Notes: generated from the sequence alone by a model not told the origin. Positions 18,059 to 27,955 are shown, counted from the first letter of the stretch. The stretch: 35,793 bases of DNA from Steroidobacteraceae bacterium (GCA_027456085.1 DAIDVO010000112.1:1-35793); one strand, 5' to 3'. A program made the numbers and translations.

Positions 18059-19774
18059 ATGAGCACCGCGAAGAATCTATTTTCCGGCCGGATTCTCGTC
18101 GACAACCTCGTGCCTTATCCGCGGATGGCGGACAAGGACCGCGAGGCGTTGCGCATGATCGTCGAGGCGACCGATCAATTCCTCGAGCCCAGGCACGCGG
18201 ACTTCAAGAGCTGGGACCGCGACGCAGAGCAGCCGCCGCAATTCATCCAAGGGCTGCGCGAACTCGGCTTGTTCGGGCTGATCATCCCCGAAGAACATGG
18301 GGGACTCGGGCTCTCGAATGCGGGGTACGCACGCGTGCTCGCCCAGACCAGCCGCCACGACAGCTCGGTATCGCTGACGATCGGCGCGCACAGCTCGATC
18401 GGAATGAAGGGCATCTTGATGTTCGGCACCGATGCGCAGAAGGCGCGCTACCTGCCGAGGCTCGCGCGCGGCGAAATGATCGCGGCCTTCTGCCTGACCG
18501 AGTCGAGCGCGGGCTCCGACGCCGCATCGATCCGCACGCATGCGCAAAGGAACGCGGACGGCAGCTGGACGCTGAATGGCGAGAAAATCTGGATTACGAA
18601 CGGCGGCATCGCGGATCTTTACACGGTGTTCGCGCGCACCGAATCGGACGCCGGCAAGATCACGGCGTTCATCGTCGAAGCCAAATGGCCCGGAGTCGCG
18701 CACGGCAAGCACGAGGACAAGATGGGCATTCGCGCCTCGTCGACGACGACGGTGAGCTTTGCGGATGTGAGGGTTCCCGCCGAGAGCGTGCTGGACGCCG
18801 AAGGCAAGGGATTCAAGGTCGCAATGGCGATCCTGAACAACGGCCGCACCGGTTTGGGGGGCGGGTCGGTCGGCGGAATGAAGACCGTGCTCGCGCTCGC
18901 GACCGAGCACGCCCGCGCGCGCAGGCAATTCGGGCGCTCGATCGGCGAGTACGATCTCGTCAAGGAGAAGATCGCGCAGATGACGGTCGACTGCTTCGCG
19001 GCGGAGAGCGCCGTGTGGATGGTCGCGCATTACATCGACTCCGGCTTCGATGATTATTCCGTGGAGGCCGCGATCAGCAAGGTGTTCGCGACCGAGGCGA
19101 TGCAGCGCTCGGCGTACGAGGGGCTGCAAATCGCGGGCGGCAGCGGCTTCATGCGCGATTACCCGTACGAGCAAATCACGCGCGACAGCCGCATTCTCAC
19201 GATATTCGAAGGTACCAACGAGGTGCTGCGGCTTTATATCGCGCTGTCGGGCTTGAAGGATCTCGGCCGCTCGCTCGGGGAATTGAAGTTCGCGCTGGAT
19301 GACATATTCAATCATCCGATCAAGGGCTTCGGCGTCATGGGCGATTATGCCGAAAAGCGCTTGACCCAGGCGACCGGCATAGGCCGCGACCGCATCTCCA
19401 CGCACATGCCGTCCTCGTTGCGCGATGCCTGCGAGGTTTACGAGAAGTACACGTTGGAACTCGCCAAGACCTGCGACTTCTGCCTGCGCCGCTACGGCAA
19501 GGCGATCGCCGATCGCCAGTTCGAGCTGAAGCGCATCGCCGACATCGCGATCGATTTGTTCGTCGGCCTATGTACGCTCGCGCGTGCCGCCTCGAACAGC
19601 GCGGCCGATCCTAAGGACACGCAGTCGATCGCGATCGCGAACATTTTTGCGCAACAGACGAAGCGGCGCATGGCGAACAATATCCGGCGCATCACCCGCA
19701 ACGAGGACGATTCCATCCGCGCGCTCGCCGACCACATCCTCGACGCAGGCGGCTATCCTTGGGATGTCCTGTGA
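18059..19774 (+). CDS. acyl-CoA dehydrogenase family protein with C-terminal extension
   Basis: AFCLTESSAGSDAASIRTHA, QIAGGSGFMRDYPYEQITRDSRILTIFEGTNEVLR; 571 aa. Confidence 0.92.
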   Translation: MSTAKNLFSGRILVDNLVPYPRMADKDREALRMIVEATDQFLEPRHADFKSWDRDAEQPPQFIQGLRELGLFGLIIPEEHGGLGLSNAGYARVLAQTSRHDSSVSLTIGAHSSIGMKGILMFGTDAQKARYLPRLARGEMIAAFCLTESSAGSDAASIRTHAQRNADGSWTLNGEKIWITNGGIADLYTVFARTESDAGKITAFIVEAKWPGVAHGKHEDKMGIRASSTTTVSFADVRVPAESVLDAEGKGFKVAMAILNNGRTGLGGGSVGGMKTVLALATEHARARRQFGRSIGEYDLVKEKIAQMTVDCFAAESAVWMVAHYIDSGFDDYSVEAAISKVFATEAMQRSAYEGLQIAGGSGFMRDYPYEQITRDSRILTIFEGTNEVLRLYIALSGLKDLGRSLGELKFALDDIFNHPIKGFGVMGDYAEKRLTQATGIGRDRISTHMPSSLRDACEVYEKYTLELAKTCDFCLRRYGKAIADRQFELKRIADIAIDLFVGLCTLARAASNSAADPKDTQSIAIANIFAQQTKRRMANNIRRITRNEDDSIRALADHILDAGGYPWDVL

Positions 19775-20693
19775 GCGGCGCGGTGACCGCCGGGGAACGG
19801 ACGCGCGCTGGATGGCGGCGGTATGGATCGCGGCGGGAATTCTCGCCGTGCATACGGCGCCGGCGCGGGCGGACTTGCGTTCCGCCGTCGAGTGGGCCCG
19901 GCTGCATAGTTGCGCGCGGGCGCAACCGGGCGGTTTGCGCGGCGACCGGCGCTTGCGCGCCGCGGCCGACGACGTTGCCGCCGGCCTATCCCTGCGGGGC
20001 GCCCTGGCCGCGGCTGGCGTGATCGCGTCCCGATCCGGCCTGCTGCGCCTGTCCGGCGCATTGACCGATGCGGACGTGGCCGATGCGCTCGCAAGCGGCG
20101 GCTGCCGCGGCGCGATCGCCGATCCGCACTTTCGCCGGTACGGCGCGGTGCGCCGCGGCCGGCGGCTGTGGATCGTATTGGCCTCCGCGGATTCGCCGCC
20201 GCGCGCCGCGCAGCAAGCGACGTACGACCGGCAGACCCTTCAGCTCGTGAATCGCGCGCGCAGCGCCGGCCGCCGCTGCGGCGCCGAGCGGTTTCCCGCG
20301 GCGCCGCCGCTGCGCTGGAGCCGCGCGTTGGCGGCGGCCGCAGACGCTCATTCGCGTGCGATGGCCGCGGACGGTAAGTTCGCGCATCGCGGACACGACG
20401 GCAGCACACCGGGCACGCGCGTTCTACGCGCCGGCGACGGCGCCTACCGCATCGTCGGAGAGAATATCGCCGCCGGCCCGATGACGCCGGCGCAAGCGGT
20501 CCGCGGCTGGCTCGCGAGTCCAGGCCATTGCGAGAACATAATGGACCCGCGCTTCCGCGATAGCGGCATCGCGTTCTCGGCCAATGCAGGCAGCGAGGGC
20601 GGCATCTACTGGACGGAGGATTTCGCTGCGCGCGCGGCGAACGCGCTCCAGCCTAGAAACAGCGCGATGCCCGCAAAGAATGCCGCGCCCTGA
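19764..20693 (+). CDS. CAP (SCP-like) domain protein, likely secreted
   Basis: LVNRARSAGRRCG...LAAAADAHSRAMAADGKFAHRGHDGSTPGTRV...VGENIAAG...AVRGWLASPGHCENIMDPRFRDSGIAF; N-terminal hydrophobic segment MAAVWIAAGILAVHTAPARA. Confidence 0.87.
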   Translation: MSCERRGDRRGTDARWMAAVWIAAGILAVHTAPARADLRSAVEWARLHSCARAQPGGLRGDRRLRAAADDVAAGLSLRGALAAAGVIASRSGLLRLSGALTDADVADALASGGCRGAIADPHFRRYGAVRRGRRLWIVLASADSPPRAAQQATYDRQTLQLVNRARSAGRRCGAERFPAAPPLRWSRALAAAADAHSRAMAADGKFAHRGHDGSTPGTRVLRAGDGAYRIVGENIAAGPMTPAQAVRGWLASPGHCENIMDPRFRDSGIAFSANAGSEGGIYWTEDFAARAANALQPRNSAMPAKNAAP

Positions 20694-21604
20694 GGCGCCG
20701 CGGACGCCCGTGCGGGACGCGCGACGAAGCGGACCAGCAGGATGCTCGCGGCAACGCCCGCGGCCAAAACCCGATCGTCGAAAAACAGCGCGGCGAGGAA
20801 GCGAATCGCCGCGTTCGCTGCGCCTGCGGGCCGGGGCGCGCCGGAGGACTTGCGCGCGGCGGCCGCGGGCGCAGCAAGACGTGCACGGCATAGTGCGACG
20901 AGCAGTGCCGCGACGATCCAATAGCCGAGGACCAGTGCGCCGAGCAGCGCATCGCCGCCGGGCCAGCCGATCTTGAGCCCTTCGCCGACCCAAAACGTCC
21001 CGAACGACGTCAGCAGCACGCCGACCGCGAATTTCAATGCGTTTTCCGGAATTCGCGCGAGCGGACGGTGCAGCATGAGGCCGAGCAGCGCCACGGTGAC
21101 GAGAGCCGCGAGCGCGGCGAAGGTCGCCGGCCACCACCGATGGCTGTTCGCGCCCACGGCCACGACGATGAACACGACCTCGATGCCTTCCAGCATGACG
21201 ATTTTGAAGCTCGCCGCGAATGCGAGCGCATCCCACGCATTCTTCCCCTTCGCCGCGCCGCGCAGGCGCATCGACGTATTTTCGAATTCCGCGGTCTCGT
21301 CGTGGAGCGCAATCGCGCCGGCCGAGCGCAGAATCGCCTTGCGCAGCCACCGCAGCCCGAATAGCAGCGCGAGTGTTCCGACGCCGAGTTGTACCAGCGG
21401 CAAGGGTATTTTCGCCGCCGACCCGCCGGCCAAACCCACGAATACGGCCAACACGGCCAATGCCGCGCCGGCGCCCGCCAGCGTGAACCGCCACCCGCGC
21501 GAGATGCCGACCGCCAGCACGACGGTCAATGCCTCGACGAATTCGACCAGCGACGCGAGGTAAGACGCGGCAACCGCCGCGCCGATGTGTGTCCAGGAGT
21601 GCAT
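20606..21604 (-). CDS. predicted membrane protein, COG4280-like
   Basis: MHSWTHIGAAVAASYLASLVEFVEALTVVLAVGISRGW...; several hydrophobic segments; FKIVMLEGIEVVFIVVAVG. Start at ATG 21604. Confidence 0.75.
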   Translation of the reverse strand: MHSWTHIGAAVAASYLASLVEFVEALTVVLAVGISRGWRFTLAGAGAALAVLAVFVGLAGGSAAKIPLPLVQLGVGTLALLFGLRWLRKAILRSAGAIALHDETAEFENTSMRLRGAAKGKNAWDALAFAASFKIVMLEGIEVVFIVVAVGANSHRWWPATFAALAALVTVALLGLMLHRPLARIPENALKFAVGVLLTSFGTFWVGEGLKIGWPGGDALLGALVLGYWIVAALLVALCRARLAAPAAAARKSSGAPRPAGAANAAIRFLAALFFDDRVLAAGVAASILLVRFVARPARASAAPQGAAFFAGIALFLGWSAFAARAAKSSVQ

Positions 21605-21713
21605 GTGCGCACGGTAGACGGCGGGTCTAGCTAGCGCAAGTCCGGCGGGAACCTTGCCCGCCGCGTGCTGTCCACCGTTAACTACAACGGGATTCAACAC
21701 GGGAGGAAGCGCG

Positions 21714-22319
21714 ATGGACCAAGCGTCATTGATGCCGATTCGGGCCGAGGGCGATGGCGTGTTGCCGGCGCGCACCGCGACGGAAGAAAAGGCCCTCGCC
21801 TACACCGACCCGGCGGTGTTGGCGCTCACCGATTTCACGCGTGAACAGCCGATAACCGTCGATGAGGAGCGGCAGATCGATGCGGCCCTCGAAGACATGA
21901 TCCGATTCGGCGTGCGCGCGCTATTGGTGCTGCGTGACCGGCGCATCGTCGGCCTGATCACCTCATACGACATTCAGGGAGAGCGGCCCCTTCAGTTTCT
22001 GCAGAACTCCACCTACGAGCGCCACCAGGACATCCGCGTCGGCCACATCATGACGCCATGGGATAAGCTGCCGGCGATCGACTGGGACGGCGTCCAGACG
22101 GCGCGCGCGGGCGACTTGTTGGAGGCCGTGCGTCACGCCGGGCTCACGCACCTTCTCGTGCTCGAGAAGGGAGCGGATCCAAAAACGGTCGTGCGCGCAA
22201 TGATTTCGCGCGCGCGGCTCGAACGGCAATTGCGCGCATTCGCGCCGCAGGCCGCGGCGGCCCCGTTCAAGGCGCGCGACGCGCGCGAACCAAAAAGTAT
22301 AGAGGCACACCGCAGATGA
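21714..22319 (+). CDS. CBS domain-containing protein
   Basis: MDQASLMPIRAEG...ALEDMIRFGVRALLVLRDRRIVGLITSYDIQG...VGHIMTPWDKLPAI...LTHLLVLE: paired CBS repeats. Confidence 0.85.
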   Translation: MDQASLMPIRAEGDGVLPARTATEEKALAYTDPAVLALTDFTREQPITVDEERQIDAALEDMIRFGVRALLVLRDRRIVGLITSYDIQGERPLQFLQNSTYERHQDIRVGHIMTPWDKLPAIDWDGVQTARAGDLLEAVRHAGLTHLLVLEKGADPKTVVRAMISRARLERQLRAFAPQAAAAPFKARDAREPKSIEAHRR

Positions 22320-23598
22320 ACAGAACGAAGCCCCACGCATTCGCCTCGGGGCCGGCGCCCGCGATCGCCCATAGCGAATAGAGCAGCGCGGCGCCGCCGA
22401 TGACCGCGAGAGACGCGGCGCCTAAGCGCGCACCGCGCATGTGGCCGGTCCACATGAGGCGCAGCAGCGCCAGTGCGCACAACGCATAGGTCACGAGGCA
22501 TGCGGTCGTGGACAACAGGATCATGAACGTGAAGATGCGCACCATCGATTGCTGATAATTCATCAGCACAAGCGCCGTGATCAGGCCGCTGCTGAACACG
22601 AGCGCGAATGTCGGCGTACGGCGCGGCGACTCGATGGCAAACACCTGCGGGAACACGCCGGTCTTCGCCATCGCATGCGGAACTTCTCCCTGAAGCAATA
22701 TCCAGCCGTTCAGCGCGCCGAAGCCGCTGATCGCCGCGAACGCCGCGACCAGCACGCCGGCCCGGTGGCCCCAGAGCCGCACGGCCAAATCGACGAAAGG
22801 CGCGTTGGAATGCGCAAGGACGCCGGCCGGGACCAGCAGAACCACCGTGCTGCACGCGATCAGGCATATCACGGCGGTCAATACCGTGCCGAGGAGCGTC
22901 GCGGCGGGAATCGTCCTGGAAGGGTCCCGCACCTTGGTCGCCGGAATCGTCGCCGATTCCAGGCCGAGCATCGCCCACAGCGTCAAAGTGGCCCCCGCGG
23001 TGACGCCGTGCAGCGAAATCGGCATGACCTTCGCGGCCGCCGCGAAGTCGCCCGCGCGCACCGCGAATATGCCCGCGGCGGCAATGGCTATCAGCGGCAA
23101 TATCTTCAGCACCGTGGTGATCGATTGCACCCAGCCCGCGGCACGCACGCCGTACCAATTGACGAACGTCAGTCCCCACAACATCGTCAGGGTGACGATC
23201 GCCGGAGCTTCATGGCTCGACGCGATCCATGGAATCAGGGAACTCAAATAGCTGACGGTGCCGGTCGCGATCGCGGCGTTGCCGACCCAAACCGAAATCC
23301 AATAGCCCCATGCGCCGAGAAACGCGGTCAAGGGTCCGAATGCGAGGCGTGTGTACGCGTACGGACCGCCGGCTGCGGGGTGGGCGCGGCTCAGTTGGGT
23401 GAATACGAGCGCGAGCGAGATCGCGCCGGCCGCGGTGAAAGCCCAGGAAATCGGGCTGTTGAGTCCGTAGGGTGCGAGCGAGGCGGGCAGCAAGAAGACG
23501 CCCGAGCCGATCGAATTGCCGACGACCAGCGCGACGCACATCCACAGTCCGAGAGGCGCGCGCCGACCCCCGGAGTCGACGGATGAATCGGTGCTCAT
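22267..23598 (-). CDS. APC superfamily amino acid permease
   Basis: MSTDSSVDSGGRRAPLGLWMCVALVVGNSIGSGVFLLPASLAPYG...: GSGVFxLP motif, multiple TM segments. Confidence 0.9.
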   Translation of the reverse strand: MSTDSSVDSGGRRAPLGLWMCVALVVGNSIGSGVFLLPASLAPYGLNSPISWAFTAAGAISLALVFTQLSRAHPAAGGPYAYTRLAFGPLTAFLGAWGYWISVWVGNAAIATGTVSYLSSLIPWIASSHEAPAIVTLTMLWGLTFVNWYGVRAAGWVQSITTVLKILPLIAIAAAGIFAVRAGDFAAAAKVMPISLHGVTAGATLTLWAMLGLESATIPATKVRDPSRTIPAATLLGTVLTAVICLIACSTVVLLVPAGVLAHSNAPFVDLAVRLWGHRAGVLVAAFAAISGFGALNGWILLQGEVPHAMAKTGVFPQVFAIESPRRTPTFALVFSSGLITALVLMNYQQSMVRIFTFMILLSTTACLVTYALCALALLRLMWTGHMRGARLGAASLAVIGGAALLYSLWAIAGAGPEANAWGFVLFICGVPLYFLVRARRAP

Positions 23599-23682
23599 CG
23601 GCGATCTGCCGCGAGGAAGTCATTGACAGATCGCATCGCCGCTAGCGTAATCGAGATCGGAGATCAAATCAAAGCGGTGGGC

Positions 23683-25005
23683 ATGAGTGCGATGATGATT
23701 CCGGAAAAACGCAGTGTTTTGCACAGTTGGTGCGTGCAGGCCGAATGGGACGCGCCGCAAATCGTCGGCGGCAAAGGCGCCGAATTTTGGGACGACGCGG
23801 GCCGGGTCTATCTCGACATGAGTAGCCTCGCCGAGTGCATGAACCTCGGGCACCAACATCCGCGGGTAATCCGCGCGATTCAAGAGCAAGCCGCCAGGCT
23901 CTGCTTCGTCACCTCGTCGTGGGGCGCGGAACCCCGCGCGGCGCTCGCCTCGCGCCTGTTGGAGCTGTCCGGCTTCACCGGCGGGCGCGTGTTCTTCACA
24001 TTGGGCGGCAGCGATGCGAACGAGCATGCGGTGAAATTCGCGCGCCAGGCGAGCGGCAAGCGCCACGGCAAGATCGGCACCCGCGACCGTTCGTACCACG
24101 GCGCGAGCTACGCGACGATGGCATTGTCCGGCGACAGCCGCACCCAGGACGTCGATGCGACGGCTTTCGGCGTCATGCGGGTGCCGCCGCCGTACGCCTA
24201 CCGCTGTCCTCACGGCACGGACGACGCGCAAGCATGCGCGGCGAGGAATGTCGCGCACATCGGCGCCGAGATTCGGCGCGTCGGCGCCGAGAACGTCGCG
24301 GCCGTCCTCATGGAGCCGAACGCGGGCACCAACGGCATCGTCGCACCGGAGAATCACTGGCCGTTGTTGCGTGCCGAGACCGCGGCCGCCGGCATCCTGC
24401 TGATCGCCGACGAGGTCATGAGCGGCTTTGGACGGTGCGGCGAATGGTTCGCATGGCAGCGCCACGGGCAGAGCGGTCGGCCGGACATGATGACGCTCGC
24501 GAAAGGATTGACCGGCGCGCACGTTCCGCTCGGCGCGGTCGTGGTCGCGCAGCATGTGGCCGAGCGCCTCGAGCACAGCATGCTGCTCACGGGACTGACG
24601 TACTGCGGTCATCCCCTCGCTTGCGCCGCCGGAATCGCCGCGCGCGAGACGTATGCGGCGGAAGGACTTATCGAGCGTTCGCGCACGCTCGGGCGCGGCA
24701 TGTTCGAGAGGCTGCGCGCGATGCAGCGCAAGCACGCCGTCATCGGCGATGTGCGCGGAGGCGACGGGTTGTTCGCGATCGTCGAACTCGTCAAGGATCG
24801 AAACTCGCGCGAGCCCGTAAGTTCCTGGCCCGCGCTGCACCCTTCGATGCGCGCGTTCGCCGCGCGCGCACTCGCGCAAGGTGTATCATTTGCCGTCCGC
24901 GGCAACTTGATCATACTTGCGCCGCCGCTAGTGATCGGGGAGAAGGAATTGCACGGCGCCCTCGATCTGATGAATACCTTGCTCGGCGAATTGGACTGGT
25001 CATGA
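23683..25005 (+). CDS. class III pyridoxal-phosphate aminotransferase
   Basis: LDMSSLAECMNLGHQHPRVIRAI, LLIADEVMSGFGRCGEWFAWQ, MMTLAKGLTGAHVPLGAVVV. Start uncertain: the ORF track extends to a TTG at 23623. Confidence 0.9.
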   Translation: MSAMMIPEKRSVLHSWCVQAEWDAPQIVGGKGAEFWDDAGRVYLDMSSLAECMNLGHQHPRVIRAIQEQAARLCFVTSSWGAEPRAALASRLLELSGFTGGRVFFTLGGSDANEHAVKFARQASGKRHGKIGTRDRSYHGASYATMALSGDSRTQDVDATAFGVMRVPPPYAYRCPHGTDDAQACAARNVAHIGAEIRRVGAENVAAVLMEPNAGTNGIVAPENHWPLLRAETAAAGILLIADEVMSGFGRCGEWFAWQRHGQSGRPDMMTLAKGLTGAHVPLGAVVVAQHVAERLEHSMLLTGLTYCGHPLACAAGIAARETYAAEGLIERSRTLGRGMFERLRAMQRKHAVIGDVRGGDGLFAIVELVKDRNSREPVSSWPALHPSMRAFAARALAQGVSFAVRGNLIILAPPLVIGEKELHGALDLMNTLLGELDWS

Positions 25006-26336
25006 AAAATCAGCATATGAAAATCGAAGCGCCGGGACCCAAGGCGCGCGCACTGATCGCCCGCGACGCCGCCGTGGTCTCGCCGTCCTATCCGCGCGAT
25101 TACCCGTTCGTGATGTCGCACGGCCGCGGCGTCGAGGTTTGGGACGTCGACGGCAATCGCTACCTGGATTTCGCGGCGGGAATCGCCGTATGCAGCACCG
25201 GCCATTGCCATCCCGAGGTCGTGCAATCGGTCAAGGACGCGGCCGACCGCTTCCTGCACATCTCCTCGGATTTCTGGCATGAAGCGCAGGTGCGCCTCGC
25301 CGAGCGCATCGACGAATTGTCGCCGATGGAAGAGCCGGTCATGAGCTTCTTCGCCCAATCGGGGACCGAGAGCGTCGAGGCGGCGTTGAAATTGGCGCGC
25401 TACGTGACCGCCCGCCCGCGCTTCATCGGCTTCATGGGAGGTTTCCACGGACGGACGATGGGATCGCTTGCGTTCACATCGAGCAAGTACACGCAGCAAA
25501 AGGGATTTTTCCCGGCGATGCCGGGCGTCACGCACGTGCCGTACCCGAACAATTATCGGCCGCTGTTCGCGGGCCGGGACCAAGGCGTCGCAAGCCTGAA
25601 TTACATCGAGGAGATCCTGTTCGCCGGCAATCTGCCGCCGAGCGAAGTCGCGGCGATCATGGTCGAGCCGATCCAGGGCGAAGGCGGCTACCTCGTGCCG
25701 CCGGACGGGTTTCTCGCCGGACTGCGGGCGCTGTGCGACCGGCACGGAATCCTGTTGATATTCGACGAAGTCCAATGCGGCATCGGCCGCACCGGGAGAA
25801 TGTTCGCGTGCGAGCACTGGGGTGTCGCGCCGGACATCATGACGCTCGCGAAGGGATTGGGCTCCGGCTTGCCGATCGGCATCATGACGGCGAAGAAGCG
25901 GATCATCGAGAAATGGGCGCGCGGCGCGCACGGCAATACCTACGGCGGCAACCCGCTGTGTTGCGCGGCCGCGCTCGCGACGCTGGATTTGGTCGAGCGC
26001 GAATATCGCGGCAACGCGGCGCGCACCGGCGAGTATTTTCTGGGTCGATTGCGCGGGCTTGCGCAGAAATATCCCGTAATCGGCGAGGTCCGCGGCAAGG
26101 GTTTGATGATCGGCATGGAATTGGTGAAGGAGCGGCAGGCCAAGACACCGGCCAAGGCCTTGTGTGACGCGTTGATCACGCGCGCATTTCACAACGGCTT
26201 GCTTTTGTTGTCCTGCGGCGCGAGCACGGTTCGATTCATGCCCCCGTTGATGGTGAAAGAGGCCGAGATCGACGAGGCGCTCGCGCTGCTCGAGGGGAGC
26301 CTCGTCGAGGCGCTCGCCGCGGAGGGAGCGCGCTGA
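25002..26336 (+). CDS. class III aminotransferase, 4-aminobutyrate aminotransferase-like
   Basis: YLDFAAGIAVCSTGHCHPEVV, GGFHGRTMGSLAFTSSK, LLIFDEVQCGIGRTGRMFACEH, MTLAKGLGSGLPIG; ATGA overlap with the previous aminotransferase. Confidence 0.92.
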   Translation: MKNQHMKIEAPGPKARALIARDAAVVSPSYPRDYPFVMSHGRGVEVWDVDGNRYLDFAAGIAVCSTGHCHPEVVQSVKDAADRFLHISSDFWHEAQVRLAERIDELSPMEEPVMSFFAQSGTESVEAALKLARYVTARPRFIGFMGGFHGRTMGSLAFTSSKYTQQKGFFPAMPGVTHVPYPNNYRPLFAGRDQGVASLNYIEEILFAGNLPPSEVAAIMVEPIQGEGGYLVPPDGFLAGLRALCDRHGILLIFDEVQCGIGRTGRMFACEHWGVAPDIMTLAKGLGSGLPIGIMTAKKRIIEKWARGAHGNTYGGNPLCCAAALATLDLVEREYRGNAARTGEYFLGRLRGLAQKYPVIGEVRGKGLMIGMELVKERQAKTPAKALCDALITRAFHNGLLLLSCGASTVRFMPPLMVKEAEIDEALALLEGSLVEALAAEGAR

Positions 26337-26402
26337 GGTCGCGGCACCAATAATCCCGGTGGCGCCGATTGTCCCGCGGGCATCGCGCGGACACCGTAGC
26401 GG

Positions 26403-26420
26403 CATAATAATTTATAATCG
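26403..26420. promoter_or_regulatory. AT-rich candidate operator/promoter element upstream of the PuuC-like ALDH
   Basis: CATAATAATTTATAATCG in an otherwise GC-rich region; resembles elements at 28009-28034 and 35648-35672. Confidence 0.35.
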
Positions 26421-26449
26421 GCCGATCGATACGGCGATCCACCGGGAGC

Positions 26450-27955
26450 ATGACGATGAGCTTAACTGCACTGACGAAGAGCGATTGGCACGAGCGCGCA
26501 TCCAAGTTGCGCTACGAGACGCGGCATTTCATCGACGGAAACTACATGGACTCCGTGGACGGGGGGCGTTTCACGGTGGTCAATCCCGCGACCGGTGCGC
26601 CGCTTTGCGAAGTGAGCGCCGGCACCGTCGCCGACATCGATATCGCGGTCGCGGCGGCCAAACGGAGCTTCGCCGCGCACGTCTGGAGCCGCAAGGCGCC
26701 GCGCGAGCGCATGGCCGTGCTGGCCCAATTCTCCAAGCTGCTGCTTGCGAACACCGAGCGATTTGCGCTGCTCGACACGCTCTGCATGGGCAAGCCGATT
26801 CACGACATGGTCACGATCGACGTGCCGTCCGCGGCGACGAATTTTGCGTACTTCGGCGAGTTGGTCGACAAGATCGAAGGCGCCGTCACCGCGACGGCCG
26901 CCGATGCGTTTCATTACATCCTGCGCGAGCCGCTCGGCGTCGTCGGCTGCATCGTGCCGTGGAATTACCCGCTGTTGATGGCGGCATGGAAGGTCGCTCC
27001 CGCGCTTGCGGCCGGCAATTCCGTCGTACTGAAGCCCGCGGAGCAATCGCCGCTGTCGGGATCCTTGATGGCGGAGCTGTTCATCGAGGCCGGCGGCCCG
27101 CCGGGCGTATTCAACGTCGTCAACGGTCTCGGTGAAACCGCCGGCGCGGCGCTCGCTCTGCACATGGAGGTCGCCAAGATCGCGTTCACCGGCTCCACCG
27201 AGATCGGCAAGAAGATGCTGGTCTACGCGGGCCATTCGAACATGAAGCGCATCGCCCTCGAGTGCGGCGGCAAGTCGCCGCAAATTTTTCTCGGGGATCT
27301 TCCGGATCTCGATGTCGCGGTGACCTACGCGATCAACGGCATCTACGGCAACATGGGCGAGGTGTGCAATGCCGGCTCCCGACTGTTGATCGATCGGCGC
27401 ATCGCGAAGGAATTCATCGCGCGGTTCATAGAGCGCGGCAAGAATGCGTACCGTGCCGGCGATCCTTTGGATCCGGCGACGAATTTAGGCCCGTTGGTCA
27501 CGGCCGCGCACCGCGCGCGCGTCATGAGCTACATCCAACGCGGCAAGAACGAGGGTGCGCGCCTCGAGTTCGGCGGCACGATGCCGGATGCGCCGGGCTC
27601 GTTCGTCGATCCGACGCTGTTCTCCGGCGTGAACAATCAAATGACGATCGCGCAGGAGGAGATCTTCGGGCCGGTCGCCGCGGCGATCGAGGTCGACGGC
27701 ATCGAGCACGCCGTGGCGATCGCGAACGATTCCATCTATGGGCTCGCCGCCGCGGTCTGGACGCGCGACGTGAGCGTGGCGCACAAGGCGGTGCGCGACC
27801 TCGAGGCGGGCGTGATATGGGTCAACTGTTTCGACCACGGCGACATGACGCAGCCGTTCGGCGGCTACAAGCAGTCGGGGCAGGGGCGCGATAAATGCGT
27901 CGAAAGCCTGCTGTCCTATACGCAGATGAAGTCCGCCTGGGTTCATCTCGGCTAG
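26450..27955 (+). CDS. aldehyde dehydrogenase, PuuC/KauB-like (aminoaldehyde or 4-trimethylaminobutyraldehyde type)
   Basis: GCIVPWNYPLLMAAWKVAPALAAGNSVVLKPAEQSPLS, ALECGGKSPQIFLGD, GEVCNAGSRLLI, GDMTQPFGGYKQSGQGRDK. Confidence 0.88.
   Translation: MTMSLTALTKSDWHERASKLRYETRHFIDGNYMDSVDGGRFTVVNPATGAPLCEVSAGTVADIDIAVAAAKRSFAAHVWSRKAPRERMAVLAQFSKLLLANTERFALLDTLCMGKPIHDMVTIDVPSAATNFAYFGELVDKIEGAVTATAADAFHYILREPLGVVGCIVPWNYPLLMAAWKVAPALAAGNSVVLKPAEQSPLSGSLMAELFIEAGGPPGVFNVVNGLGETAGAALALHMEVAKIAFTGSTEIGKKMLVYAGHSNMKRIALECGGKSPQIFLGDLPDLDVAVTYAINGIYGNMGEVCNAGSRLLIDRRIAKEFIARFIERGKNAYRAGDPLDPATNLGPLVTAAHRARVMSYIQRGKNEGARLEFGGTMPDAPGSFVDPTLFSGVNNQMTIAQEEIFGPVAAAIEVDGIEHAVAIANDSIYGLAAAVWTRDVSVAHKAVRDLEAGVIWVNCFDHGDMTQPFGGYKQSGQGRDKCVESLLSYTQMKSAWVHLG

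Noticed and set aside
23623-23682. TTG start of the first aminotransferase ORF (23623)
   Set aside because: The TTGACA there looks more like a -35 element, and ATG 23683 (MSAMMIPEKRSV) fits the family better, so the shorter CDS is reported.
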